A DNA stretch of 64,000 nucleotides from Isoetes taiwanensis. Taxonomy: Eukaryota; Streptophyta; Lycopodiopsida; Isoetales; Isoetaceae. Positions 8,635-19,593 of this stretch are shown in pieces. Both the position numbers and the translations under genes were made by a program. Numbering within the stretch: position 1 is the stretch's first letter; each line of letters starts with the position of its first letter. The notes beneath the pieces are model-generated. The model was not told the DNA's origin and ran no database searches. It saw nothing but the letters and a program-made list of their open reading frames with translations. The stretch spans positions 5,672,488 to 5,736,487 of the forward strand of contig JAJEKV010000053.1 of the NCBI GenBank assembly GCA_021234155.1. The letters run 5' to 3'.

Positions 8635-10035
8635 TTCTTGTTTCGTTTCGATTTCAACATCCTTAGATATGCTGCCCTTTCTGTTTGATATGTTTCCGTG
8701 CCTCTATACTCTCTGACTCTTCTTTTCTGTTCCCTACACTCCTCGTCATACTATACCGAGGCCCTAAAAGCATTGCTTTCCCTGGGTCTCTTGCGTTTTT
8801 CGAAGACATCTGTTGCCACCTTCACTATTATGTCATTAAGCATTTTCCCATTCTCATCTGCCTCATGTTCCTCCCATGTCCAATTCCCCATTTCTGATCT
8901 GACTTTTCGTGTGAAGGTATCTGCATACCTATTCTAGAATTGTATTTTCACTTTCGCGTTATTTTCCTTCTCTGTTGTATCTGTCTGTGCTTGTTCGCTC
9001 TGTTTGAGCGTTACCTGAATGGGTTTGCGGGTCTCCCTCTTCCCAGTCGGCCACTCCAATAACACGAAGCTTAAGATGTTTGTCATTGCTTGGTCATTTA
9101 GTATCACATAATCAACTATGCTTTTCCCATGTGTGTTCTGGCTTGTGAATTCCCCAGATCCACACCATTTTTGTACCCCGTTGGCTATAATGGCCCCTGT
9201 CGGTGTGATATTTCCAACAGTAACTCACCTTTGGCATTGATCTCTGCCTTGTCTTCTGTACTTCTACACCAATCCTGTGACCTCACAGTATGTATCCATT
9301 GTCCATCCACTTCGTTTATGCTCGTGATTTGTGCTTGCTCCTGATATGTTCTGGCATTCAGGTCCCCTATCAGTATCATAGGTCCCTGGTCTTTCCATTT
9401 CATCATACTCTCCCCCAGGTCCAGCAGTTCCAGTTTGTCGTTGTTTTGTCGTTGTTTGGCAGGTAATACACTATAATCAGAGTTAAATCTTTTTTGTTTT
9501 GCAATTGTATACTTAGCATCATGTATCTTTTATTGATATCTGAATGTAAAATACATGCATTGTTGAATATACTCTCTTTCACATAGCAGGCTAGGTCTGC
9601 GCTCCCTCTTCCTATCTTAAAGTTCTTATCATTCCAACCTGGTAGTCGCTTGATATTTTGTTCCCATGTCTCTACCAGACATATTATTCTGTGTGTTCTG
9701 GCCTTCTGGATCGCCCCCTGGTTTTTGTGATCGAGGTTGGGCCCATCTGTCCACTTTGTTGCACACGATCCTCGTCGACCCCGTTTTCGTTTCTTCCTCC
9801 TGTCCTAGGTTGCATCACCTCGAGAGCTCTCTCCACCGGTGCTCCCCCCGATGCTCCCCCATCCTGTCCCTGTGTCGTCACCATCGGGGGGTCGATGTCC
9901 TCCCCCTCTGACACTTTTGACCTTATGACATCCAGTCTCTCCACGTTCTGCTCTTGTCCCAGGAGTGGCTGATCCCTGATCCGTTTGTGCAGGTACACTC
10001 CCATTTCTGACTCTCGTATGTATCCCTGCCTGATT
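8635..10035 (-). pseudogene. LINE endonuclease segment inserted in the gypsy element
   Basis: Read on the minus strand, 9660-9385 gives ICLVETWEQN, DLACYVKESIF, LIIVYYLPNND and GDLNART, the order of the apurinic-endonuclease-like domain of non-LTR elements (catalytic Glu in VETW, Asp/Asn in GDLNA). Further on come ADWEEGD, VKVATDVFE and DEECREQKRRVREY, the linker before the reverse transcriptase. Upstream, 9684-10004 is a Gly/Glu-rich frame with no recognised domain. Reverse transcriptase and 3' tail are absent, which is unusual because LINE copies normally lose the 5' end. Confidence 0.7.
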
Positions 10036-10039
10036 CAAT

Positions 10040-10370
10040 TTCCTGCCTATAAAGAGGGTGATTATGTCTTTCTAAGAGTGGTCTATCCTTCATCTCTAAG
10101 GGTGAATAGTTTACGATCTTTAGTGAAAGGAGAGTGCTTAAGATTACTCCAGTTATGTCGGACCCTTTAAAATTATGAAAAGAATAGGTCCAATGGCATA
10201 TGAGTTGAGCTTACCGCAAGACCTTGGGATCCATCCCCTGTTTTATGTAAATCAACTGAAGCGTGCTATACTAGACACGGATAACGTGGATATCTCTGAG
10301 CGTATACCGTCTGTAATGCCAGAATGTCTTTTGGATAAAAGTGTTCGGAAGCTGCGCAGTAGAGATGTTG
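10040..10370 (+). pseudogene. Ty3/gypsy integrase C-terminal region
   Basis: Resumed gypsy sequence: YKEGDYVFLRV, then GPFKIMKRIGPMAYELSLPQ, then IHPLFYVNQLK, and SVRKLRSRDVG. These match the GPY/F-type module of gypsy integrases that contacts DNA and helps target insertion. Stops and frame changes interrupt it. It shows that 8635-10035 is an insertion into the gypsy polyprotein. Confidence 0.8.
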
Positions 10371-10640
10371 GATCTTTTTTTACTAGTGATACACACTTTA
10401 GCATGTCGTGACACAGGTGCTGGTTTAGTGATGATTGCCCTTCAAGCTACCCTTCATTGCCCTTCCCTTGCCCTTCATTTCCCTTCAAAAAATATTGGGA
10501 TGTTCTTTATTTATGTACTACACAATGAGCATATTGGCAACGTGATTACTGATCACATATGTTACCTATGAAGGTGTTGATTTAGTGCTTGAATTTTTTC
10601 TCTCTTTTTTTTTTTTTTTTTTTTTTTTTGTATACCACTA
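10371..10640. mobile_element. T-rich insertion splitting the gypsy chromodomain
   Basis: This block separates SVRKLRSRDVG from VEHLVLWRGQ, which are adjacent in intact gypsy polyproteins. It contains five GCCCTTC-like units near 10437-10485 and a run of 25 T at 10605-10629. The T-run would be a poly(A) tail on the minus strand, so a retroposon is possible. No target duplication was resolved. Confidence 0.4.
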
Positions 10641-10775
10641 GCAAAAAAACACCCTGTTGTAGAACATTTGGTCTTGTGGCGAGGCCAGACTCCCGAGAAT
10701 GCCACATGGAAGTCGGATGAGTTTGTGCAGTGGTTTCCTCACTCTGAACTAATTAAAATACCTTGAGAATAAGGT
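10641..10775 (+). pseudogene. Gypsy chromodomain-like C-terminus
   Basis: The frame reads VEHLVLWRGQTPENATW, KSDEFVQWFPHSEL and then a stop. This is the VLVKWKG...ATWE pattern of the chromodomain at the end of chromovirus polyproteins. It is followed immediately by a polypurine tract and an LTR start. Confidence 0.8.
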
Positions 10776-10778
10776 CTT

Positions 10779-10791
10779 AAAGGAGGGAGGA
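10779..10791 (+). other. Polypurine tract of the gypsy element
   Basis: AAAGGAGGGAGGA lies just after the polyprotein stop and just before TGTTACAGG, as expected for plus-strand priming of an LTR retrotransposon. Confidence 0.7.
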
Positions 10792-10793
10792 AT

Positions 10794-10875
10794 TGTTACA
10801 GGTGCTTTCGGGGGTATGGTCGATATTAATAGACTCCTGATGGACTTCCATGAGCATGGGAGTCCTACCGGAAGG
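10794..10875 (+). mobile_element. Truncated 3' LTR of the gypsy element
   Basis: The LTR begins TGTTACAGGTGC with a canonical TG. It seems to stop after about 80 bp at TACTACAAAAGG, where a CACTA-like terminus begins. No complete second LTR was identified. Confidence 0.5.
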
Positions 10876-11330
10876 ATTCCTACTACAAAAGGGGGAGTTA
10901 ATGATGTCATTAGCGACGTAAAATCAACGTATTAGCGACTCTGAACGTCGCGTTATAAAAATCTTGAAAACATTGCACAGACACTGCAAATGACGTCGTC
11001 TAGGATTCGTCGCGGCGTGACATCATGTCGCAGGTGAAACGTCATTAGCGACATCCATGACATCAATGCAATGTTTCTTAATATGTCGATATTACGTTGT
11101 TATCTCGTTGCTGTCACATTGCAACATGAAACGTCATTTATGACGTAACACACGATGTCTTTGCAACGTCCAGGACATCGATGTAACATCCTTAATATGT
11201 CTACGTTGTTATCTCCTTTCTCTCACGTCGCATATGAGACGCCGTTTACACCGTAACATGCGACATATTTGCAATGTAAAGGACGTCGATGTGATGTGCC
11301 TCATTACGTATTATAAATAAATACAATCGA
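10876..11330. mobile_element. CACTA-like terminus with subterminal repeats
   Basis: Starts close to CTACTACAAAAGG, a near match to the CACTACAAAAA end of plant CACTA (En/Spm) elements. It continues with TTAGCGACG-type motifs and three diverged units of roughly 110-120 bp, each with an ACGTC or GACGT core, ATATGTC(G/T)A and ACGTTGTTATCTC. Such arrays of short inverted motifs are typical of subterminal transposase-binding regions. No transposase or opposite end was found. Confidence 0.5.
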
Positions 11331-12309
11331 ATAGTGTGAGCGGCCAGGGATTTGAATCCTGGAGCATCCATGCTCATCATTCATGAAATGATAAAGATCA
11401 AGCGCTTTTGTGTAAGCCTACCCTCCAATAAAGAGGAACAATAAATGTTACCTATTTAATATTTCAAGTTGTCAACAACCTTAATAAATGCTAAGAACAA
11501 AAATAAAAGGCAGCCTTCTAGAGTTTGCAAAAGGATTCCAGAAGCACAAAGCAGTAAGCAAAAACATCATATAAAAAAAGAGGAGATACAAATTACAATA
11601 ACTGAAAAAAGAAATCACGAGAGAGCTTGGGGCTTTGGCAGCTTATTTTCGTGTAGCATCTTCAAATACCTTCAAGAACCAGACTTATGAGAACTAGCTC
11701 TATGAGAAGCTTTATCATAACCATAATAAGGAATGCGCACAAGGTTGAAATATGAGTGTCCATTTATGGTCAACCCCATTCCTTTTTCTCACACAAGGAA
11801 CCCTGCAAATACAAACAAGTACGAAACCCAATATGAAAATACTAACCTTCTAGAGAGAAGTGCATTATGCGTATGCATATTCATTAAAATCTAAAAATGC
11901 TTCTATGAATGTGACGAGCCTGCCGAGTTGACCCTCCTGGCAACTCAGGATCTTGTCAAAACTTGCACTAATTCCAGGTGCTTGTGTTAATGGTGAAGAA
12001 AGAAATCTTCCTTTGTGATTGAATTTAAACCATTCTTATATTTCTTATACCTTAATACATATACAACCTAACATAGCAACTCAGTCCAGAATCTTCTAGC
12101 TCAACCATGCTCCCCAGCTAGACTACTGCCATTGCCTTGCTCTTTCACTGTATTTGCACTAAAGGGGATTAGTCCTTGTGACTAAGTGGGGATCCCTAGC
12201 AGCCACTGCATGCATGGAATATCTTGGAAATCTTGGATACAAGAACATAAACAACACAAATAAAGACACAAAATCCTATGTGAGTACAGTGCTAGACAAT
12301 GATAACATA
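11331..12309. other. Non-coding spacer, possible LTR start at 11911
   Basis: No gene is recognised. TGTGACGAGCCTGCC at about 11911 resembles the first bases of some plant LTRs. GGATTTGAATCCTGG near 11347 resembles a tRNA T-arm or pol III B-box on the minus strand. Neither could be extended to a full element. Confidence 0.3.
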
Positions 12310-12764
12310 ATCCAGGGAAATACCTTACATGAGCATCAGAAGCAGAGAAATATATCAAAACATCACAACATACCTCCGGGACAATGGGAAGCTCAGCCAG
12401 CCTACATGCAGGCCCTGTTAGCAGAAATATGCCCAGCCAGCTCACATTCTGAGCCCTGTAGCGGGAGTGGTGGGGTGAATCTCGTATGCGCATACCTTTC
12501 CTAGCCCATGTCTGGCGCTAGAGGTCCTCTTATCATGGGGTCACAAGAGTTGACGTAGCCTCCTGATTAGGGAAACTATGCCCGATGTCACAGAGCACAA
12601 ATATAGAGAACACAGATGACATGAGAATGCCGGAGCAACCTAGGCCATCAAACCTAGAAGCCCGACCCCGGAGGGTCCAAGTAAATAATAAAATGCCAAG
12701 ACAACAGTGGAACAATACCAAAGACCAAGACATGTGATATTCATTAGACATTCACTATTTACAT
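12310..12764 (-). repeat. Repeat R, copy 1, first half
   Basis: This stretch matches 38993-39436 in reverse complement: CACATGTCTTGGTCTTTG, the GGTCGGGCTTCTAGGTTT block, GGTATGCGCAT and TGGGCATTT segments occur in the same order. It ends at the TACAT duplication of the copia insertion, and the repeat resumes at 18130. Confidence 0.75.
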
Positions 12765-13331
12765 TGAAGAAATCTATAGAGTATTCAAGATTTACTACAA
12801 CTTACACTTATGCTTAATATATTAAGCAACTTAAGATCTTATCATGATCAAATAGTTTAACTAGAACTTACAATGTTCTCTAAGGTAATATAATAAAATA
12901 AAACCTTAGACCTTGCTACAGTAACACATGACTTGTTCAGCACTTAGTCCTTCTTCACAGCCATGATTGTAACCTCATCAGCACTCCAATCCCTGTCGAT
13001 AATCATGTTAATCTCATACTTCTTAATTTATGCTATCGATCCGACCACAATGGCGGACGATCGAGCTCAGGAATTCTCCATCGAATGAAGATTCAAATGA
13101 TCAGTCTCCATGTATAGCTTTCAAAATAAAATTCGACCCTAAATATTTCAGTTGTTCAATGGTTCACATACCATTTATAACAATTTCGTGCTTGTCACTT
13201 GGTGCAACATGCACCTTCAATGAACCTATGAGTTTCAACTGAACAATTTAACTTGCTCTCAACCGAATAATTTAACTTGCTCCTTGATCACTACATTCTG
13301 CATCACTGATATAACATGACCTATATTAATA
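12765..13331 (-). repeat. 3' LTR of copia-1
   Basis: Aligns along its whole length with 17561-18129. On the minus strand it starts TATTAATATAGG (the 5' LTR has TGTTAATATAGG) and ends TTTCTTCA. The canonical TG has changed to TA in this copy. Confidence 0.92.
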
Positions 13332-13341
13332 TCCCCCCTTC
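13332..13341 (-). other. Polypurine tract of copia-1
   Basis: On the minus strand GAAGGGGGGA directly precedes the 3' LTR start. Confidence 0.85.
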
Positions 13342-13375
13342 ATGTTATATCAGATCCTTGAATTTGTTTCTTTAA

Positions 13376-14927
13376 TTATGTGAACCTTTTCTCTGGAAGT
13401 GTTTTAGTTAAAATGTCTGCTATCTGATCATTGGTGTTGATAGAGATGATCTTGACTACTCCCTTTTGCATTGTTTCTCTGATAAAGTGCATCTCTAACT
13501 CAATATGTTTGGATCTTTCATGTAACACAAGATCCTTAAACATAGCAATACAACTAGTACTATCATAATACATTTCAGTAGCTTGTGGTTGTTCAAATCC
13601 CAGCTCAATGATTAATCTTCTCTCTTAAACAAGTTCTTTAGCACACAATATAGCAGTTGCATATTTTGCTTCAGCACTGGACATAGCTATAGATCCCTGT
13701 TTTTTGCATTTCCAAGCAATAGGTGCACCTCCCAAAAACATAAGGTATCTAGATGTGGATTTTCTCATATCAAGATCTCCTCCCCAATCTGCATCACAGT
13801 AAGATTTCAATTTTACATTATCTGAACAATATGTAATACCTTCATCAATTGTCCCTCTTAGATACCTCATGACTTTTTTTAGCAGCAATCCAATGATCCT
13901 TACCAGGATCATGATTGTATCTACTCAACAAGTTAACAATGTGAGCTATATCAGGCCTGGTACAATTAGCAACATACAGAAGGCATCCAATCAATGACCT
14001 ATATGGAGTTCTGCTCATCTCTTCTCTTTCAGCTTCATCTTTTGGACACATTTGTTCAGATAATTTGCAACCTGGTACTGCAGGGGTCTTATTGATATTG
14101 CAGCCTTGCATGTTAAACTTCTTCAGCATACCTTTAATTTGTCCTTTCTAAGTGAGGGTCAAGGTCTTACTGTCCATGTTTCTGCATACTTCTATGCCTA
14201 ATTTTTTTTGAAGTTCACCAAGGTCTGACATCTTAAACCTCTTGTTTAGCAGGTTCTTGCAGTGTTCAAGACACTTTACACCCTTTGATATCATTATGTT
14301 ATCATCAACATAAAATGCAATTATGCACCACTCATTCCCAGTTTGAAACTTATACAAGTTGCCATCATTTTTGAGCTTGATAAATCCATGTTCTCTCAAG
14401 AAGCCATCTATGCACTTATACCACTCTCTAGGAGACTGCTTGAGGCCATAAACAGCTCGATTAAGTTTCCACACCTTATTTATTCCATGTTCAAATCCTG
14501 GTGACTGCTTCATAAATATTTCCTCTTCTAATTTTGCATTCAAAAATGCTATAGTGACATCCATGTGATGTATCTCAAGGTCACATGCATTAGCAATTAA
14601 TAGCAACATTCTTATGCCATTCATTTTCACAAGAGCTGAGAATGTCTCTTCATAATTTTCTCCCCATTTTTTAGAGAACCCTTGTGCTACGAGTCTAGCT
14701 TTATATTTAGGGGTTTTTCCATCAGGTCATATTTTAATTTTAAATAGCCATTTGTTTCCTACTATGTTCTTTCCATCAGGAACATCAACAAGTTCAAATG
14801 TATCAGTCATTTTGAAGGCTGTCATTTCATCATTCATTGCTTTGAGCCACTGTTCTTTTCCAGGTCTTGTACAATGCATCATCATAATTTTTAGGTACAT
14901 TAGGATCAAGGTGCATAAAGATTTCAA
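13376..14927 (-). pseudogene. Copia-1 reverse transcriptase and RNase H
   Basis: RT landmarks on the minus strand are KAMNDEMTAF, GNKWLFKIK (14727-14927), MDVTIAFLNAKLEEE, VYGLKQSPREWY and the catalytic YVDDNIMIS (14148-14630). Then DIAHIVNLLSRY, YCDADWGGD, AIAWKCKKQ-like and SSAEAKYATA mark RNase H (13625-14129). The end (13376-13573) reads KHIELEMHFIRE and TNDQIADILTK. The two catalytic Asp of YVDD are kept. Frame changes between blocks and a loss around 14630-14727 disable it. Confidence 0.9.
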
Positions 14928-15252
14928 ATAAGCTATTTAACTCACCTTCATGCTCTTGAATCCTTTTGCTTCTCCCATGTTCATCACGTCAAAATTTGCT
15001 TGTGTCTGTATCAAGACCATCTTGCAGCCTTTGTGCTTCAGAAATTTTCTTCCTCCTTGGTTGTCTAATGTCTTGTGCCTCTTGGGGTTCTTCTGGTTCT
15101 GCAATTTGATTGGCTTGTCCTTCATCCTCCTGCACAGATTTAATTTTAGTACTTGCTGGCCACATAGATGATTGATTCTCCTCTTCATCTTCATACATAA
15201 CTGGTGGATTCTCCTCGTTTGCATCATCAAAGAGATTAGTATTTTTAATAGT

Positions 15253-16560
15253 CTAGTTTGTGATGTATTCCGCACCTTTAACTTCTGAAATCTCTTCATT
15301 AGTGTTTATTTTTGGTAGCACCTTATGAAACTGCTTTTCATCAAAAAGGACATCTCTGCTAATTACAATCCTTCTTTTGCTTGGATCATAAAGTCTGTGG
15401 GCCTTTGACTGATCGTCATATCCTACTAGATAAGTTATTAGAGACTTATCATCAAGTTTTTTCCTCAATTGGTCTGGAATGTGAACAAAGGCCAAACATC
15501 CATAAGCTATCAAATGAGGGTTTCTTAGAAGACCATAACATTTCAAGTATGGCTCCTTGTATACTTATGGAAGGCAAGTTGTTTTGCACAAGCACAGCAG
15601 TCCTGACTGCTTCTTCCCACAAGAAATTAGGTAGTGCAGAGTATTTCAACATGCTCCTGACTGCATTTAGAACTGTTTTATTTTTCCTTTCTGCAATTCC
15701 ATTCTGATGTGGTGAATATCTGCATGTGAGTTGTCTTTTGATACCTTTTATTTTGCAATATTGCTTAAACTCTCATGAGAGAAATTCTCCTCCTCTGTCT
15801 GATCGTAGGCACTTAACTCTTATCCATGTTTCGTTTTCGACCTCATTTACATATTGCTTAGATGCCTCAAGAGCTGCATCCTTTGTTTTCAAATAATAGA
15901 CCTTTACTTTTCTGCTAAAGTCATCAATTATGGTCATGAAGTATCTTTTTCCATGCAAACTAGTTACATTCAATGGTCCACACAAGTCTGCACGAACCAA
16001 GTCCAGAGTGTCCTTTGCTCTTTTATAGGATTTCTTAAATGGTAGCCTACTGTGTTTTCCAATAATGCATCCAACACATTTGAAGTCACTATATCCATCA
16101 TCTGAGGTTTTTATAAGCTAATAACTCCACTGTCTTGGAATTAACATGGCACAGCCTCTCATGCCAGGTTTTTATTGAAGGACTTCCAACATAGTTAATA
16201 TTTGGAATGTAATGATTCTTGTGTAATCCAAATAAATTGCCAATTCTCTTTCCAATAAATTTGACTGTATTATCATAAAGAACTTTACAGTGCAATTTTT
16301 CAAAGACTACCTTGTAACAAGATTTACAAGTTGGCAAATTGAAATCAGGTTTCTAACTAAATCTGATACACATAGTACTTCTAATTTAATTGTCTTCCCA
16401 TCAAGGTCAAATAACCCGAGCATCCCTACATCTTGAATCTTCTGAAGATTCCCATTGCCAAACTGCAATGACCCCCTTTTCTTCCTTTGCATGCCTTGAG
16501 CATATTTGGGGATGATGGTACTGTCCTTTCAGCTCCAGAATCTAGTATCATCAAGTCACA
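15253..16560 (-). pseudogene. Copia-1 protease and integrase
   Basis: Near 16550 the minus strand reads DLMILDSGAERT, holding the DSGA active site of the aspartic protease. WHERLCHVNSKT (16098-16337) is the pre-integrase zinc region. DLCGPL, FMTIIDDFSRKV and LRSDRGGEF (15773-16000) form the integrase core with two catalytic Asp. FLWEEAVRTA and YGCLAFVHIP (15253-15652) are the C-terminal part. Stops break it into several frames. Confidence 0.88.
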
Positions 16561-16818
16561 ATCGTTTTTAGCTGTACTTAAAGCAAGAGTGTCAGAACAA
16601 GTTACCTCAACATCTTCGTCTTGTTCATCTTCTTCTGTACGAGATTCTTGAGCAATGTTGAGAGTTGGATTTCCCCTTTTTTCTTTATGATCATATGATC
16701 TTCTATTACCTGCAAGCTTTTCCTTTTCCTTGCCTTTGGCCAGCTGCCTTTTTAGGCTTGAACAGTCTGATGCAAAATGCCCCTTACCTTCACAATTGTA
16801 ACAAATAATATCTTTTCC

Positions 16819-17396
16819 TTATTTAGGGCAATCAGCCTTGAGATGGCCATAATTGTCACAATTGTAACATGGTCCTACCTTCTTTTTTCCAAATGAATTG
16901 TTATTTCTTTTGCCTTTGTATTTTCCAGTGAACAAGACTTCAACGTTATCATCTTCATCATTTCCTAATTTCCTTTGCTCAAACTCAGTTCTTACCATTT
17001 TAATGGCATGCTTCTTTGATTTTGCCACATTTCTCACGAGTGTGGCTAAGTATTCATTATGTGAGACTGCCCTGGATATTGCAAGAAGCTGGTGTTCCTC
17101 ATTTAGAATAAATCTGCAATAATTGAATCAAACTTCTCAAAGAAGTCAGTGATATTGTCTTTGTCATATAATTTTAACTTCCTTAATTGTTTCTCCAAAA
17201 CTTCAATCTGAGATGATGATTTAGCTTCATAATTTTGAATCATGGAAGTCCACATCTCCCTAGGAGTCAATCCCCTAAGTTTCAGTTTGATAATTGTACC
17301 TACCTTACAACATATGATTGCTTGGGCCTCCATTATCCTAGTCCTTTCATCTGCATCCACTTCAGTTGTTATTGTGTCAGTTACACTTCTTCTCAC
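16819..17396 (-). pseudogene. Copia-1 gag with CCHC zinc knuckle
   Basis: The upstream piece (17103-17396) reads REMWTSMIQNYEAKS and LRKLKLYDKDNITDFFEKFD, the UBN2-like copia gag domain. The downstream piece (16819-17037) ends with CYNCDNYGHLKADC, an intact CX2CX4HX4C nucleic-acid-binding knuckle. A frame break separates the two. Confidence 0.88.
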
Positions 17397-17546
17397 AGTA
17401 CTACCATCACCTCCACCAGCTGTAAGTTTTCAAATTCCAATACTTCCCTAATGCCTTGCTTCCAAATCTGGAAGCCCCCATCACCCTTGAATACCCCTAT
17501 AGAATTTAACAGGTTAGCAGCAAATCGAATAGACATTGTGCAACTT

Positions 17547-17560
17547 GGCTCTGATACCAA
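17547..17560 (-). other. Primer-binding site of copia-1
   Basis: On the minus strand TTGGTATCAGAGCC immediately follows the 5' LTR. It is the plant initiator-methionine tRNA complement used by many copia elements. Confidence 0.9.
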
Positions 17561-18129
17561 TAAAGAAATCTATAGAGTATTCAAGATTTACTACAACTTA
17601 CACTTATGCTTAATATCTTAAGCAACTTAAGATCTTAAATAGTTTAATTAGAACTTATAATGTTCTCTAAGGTAATATAATAAAATAAAACATTAGACCT
17701 TGCTACAATAATACAAGTCTTGTTCAACACTTAGTCCCTCTTCACATCCATGATTGTAACCTCATCGGCACTTCAATCCCTGTTGATCACGTGGATAATC
17801 ATGTTAATCTCATACTTCTTAATTTATGCTATCGATTCAACCGCAATGGCGGACCGATCGAGCTCAGGAATTTTCCCTCCAATGAAGATTCAAATGACCA
17901 GTCTCCACATATAGCTTTCTAGATAAAATTCGACCCTAAATATTTCAGTTGTTCAATGGTTTACATACCATTTATAACAATTTCGTGCTTGTCACTTGGT
18001 GCAACATGCACCTTCAATGAACCTATGAGTTTCAACTGAACAATTTAACTTGCGCTCAACTTAAATAATTTAACTTGCTCCTTGATCACTGCATTCTGCA
18101 TCACTGATATAACATGACCTATATTAACA
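17561..18129 (-). repeat. 5' LTR of copia-1
   Basis: Aligns throughout with 12765-13331 apart from scattered substitutions and small indels, among them an extra GATCACGTG block near 17785. Minus-strand ends are TGTTAATATAGG and TTTCTTTA. The next five bases are the TACAT duplication. Confidence 0.92.
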
Positions 18130-18620
18130 TACATGTGCCTAGATTTTACCCTTGTCGAGGTTGCGCATACAACCTAACCGTATTGGGGTAGCTAGCCTAC
18201 CAACGAAAGATCATGATCACAATTCAAACATGAAGAAATCTCAAGTCTTAGTATCATATTGATGTGACCATGTACTTTGCTGAACAAATAGAGAAATCGC
18301 ATTTTCCAGTGCAAAGCTTGCCTTCAAATCACTTCTTTCCATAAGCACACCATTTCTTGTGAGAATCCACTAGCTATATCAATTAGCTTTTCTTAGTAAA
18401 TCCACCAACCTATACTTAGGTCCCTTAATAGCCAAACAGTGTCACATGCTTTAGCCATGTTATGCAAGCCCCCATAAGCTTCACATAGCCCTCTTGGCCC
18501 AACTTCCTTTGATCTCCAAGCTTCTACCATTTTATTTATCCTTAACGATCGTTAGCTAAGGTTTTAATATTTCAATTTAAAAATCACATTCCTTAGCTAG
18601 CAATTTAATGATAAAACTAT
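18130..18620 (-). repeat. Repeat R, copy 1, second half
   Basis: Continues copy 1 after the copia insertion. It matches 38120-38990 in reverse complement, including CTTGTATG.GCA.C.TCG.CAAG, the CTTGGAGATCA segment and TATTAAAACCTTAGCTAAC. This copy lacks the LINE fragment that interrupts copy 2 at 38436. Confidence 0.7.
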
Positions 18621-19354
18621 TTGGCTTCCTTGAAATCACATCTTCCAGCTTTATGATTCCCATCACTCCATGATCGTAACTGTTGGTTACATCTGCCAAC
18701 TGATCCCTAGGCTAGGCCTTGTCTCCACGATCCTACCAAATTTCAAGAGTTCTAGACCTTTTAATCCTAATTCCAAATTATTCTTTATTTCTACAAATTC
18801 TTACATATTTTTGCCCTTCTGTTTTACCAAATCTCTTGCAGCTTGCCTCGGCTTTCTCGGTAGAGGGTCTGTGCTAAATTCCAGACTCCTTTACTTCCAT
18901 GTTTTCCCTTTGGACTATTTGTATTTGTATATTTATTTACTATAAAATACCAATTTCTTAACTAATAAGCAAATGTATCAACAAAATAAAGGAACCAAGC
19001 AAATGACTAACAACGAAAATAGACCAAAACCCTTCGTTGAAGAACCTGCTTATAAGACCACTTCGGATCTGCTTTGGCATGGCCCTAATAGATCGATTCA
19101 GCATGCCCCATATATTGACATAACATTTACTCTGTTTCAGAATAAAAAAAAACAGCTTATTTCCTTGATATTCGATCCGTTGGAGCTGTCGTCCGAGTTC
19201 TCCATCCGAATTCTCTAGATGCTGCCTAATGAGCAAATTGGCTCTTGAATCCTTCAAAACGACCCTCTAACACTAATTTCGGCCCTTTTCCATGCATTTC
19301 CGGCATGATTTAATCTGTAACTCGTGGGTTTTTCTTTCTTATATACTGCATATT
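18621..19354 (-). other. Probable interior of a decayed minus-strand LTR element
   Basis: No clear gene. A 99-aa minus frame (18958-19257) has no recognised domain. On the minus strand the right edge continues the LTR-like sequence that resumes at 24302 beyond copia-2. Confidence 0.3.
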
Positions 19355-19359
19355 GCGCA

Positions 19360-19581
19360 TATTGGAATTGTATTTGGCTGAACACGACAAGTGGCATGTT
19401 GTCATTTGTAGTTTGTTAAAATTAATTTGTTAGGGTTATATAGGATATTTTGGGTGCTTTCGGTGAAAGCGGTTCACGAGTTTTGAGGAGCTAATGGTGG
19501 AAGCAAAGATGGTCGTGTATAAGAAAAGGAGATCAATACAAAACATCGACTTTTCGGTCCCAATGATTTGTTTTTCCTTTA
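19360..19581 (+). repeat. 5' LTR of copia-2
   Basis: Nearly the same as 24083-24301, with about two dozen substitutions and small indels by eye. It starts TATTGGAATTG and ends TTTTTCCTTTA. The next base begins the primer-binding site. Confidence 0.95.
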
Positions 19582-19593
19582 TGGTATCAGAGC
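19582..19593 (+). other. Primer-binding site of copia-2
   Basis: TGGTATCAGAGC, complementary to the 3' end region of plant initiator tRNA, directly abuts the 5' LTR. Confidence 0.93.

Larger units (their letters stand above)
12765..18129 (-). mobile_element. Complete decayed Ty1/copia retrotransposon (copia-1)
   Basis: Two LTRs of about 568 bp (12765-13331 and 17561-18129) flank a gag-pol region on the minus strand. The target TACAT is duplicated at 12760-12764 and 18130-18134. The tRNA-binding site (TTGGTATCAGAGCC on minus) abuts the 5' LTR, and a purine tract abuts the 3' LTR. Domain order gag, protease, integrase, RT, RNase H is copia-type. Frameshifts and stops make it non-autonomous. 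An empty site is present in repeat R copy 2. Confidence 0.93.

Noticed and set aside
10605-10629. T25 run as a terminator
   Set aside because: In a plant pol II context a long T-run within a gypsy-interrupting insert is more likely a minus-strand poly(A) or simple repeat.
11340-11365. tRNA gene
   Set aside because: Only a T-arm-like GGATTTGAATCCTGG is present; no acceptor stem or full cloverleaf could be drawn.
14950-17621. Plus-strand ORFs of 60-128 aa within copia-1
   Set aside because: They are antisense shadows of the minus-strand gag-pol.
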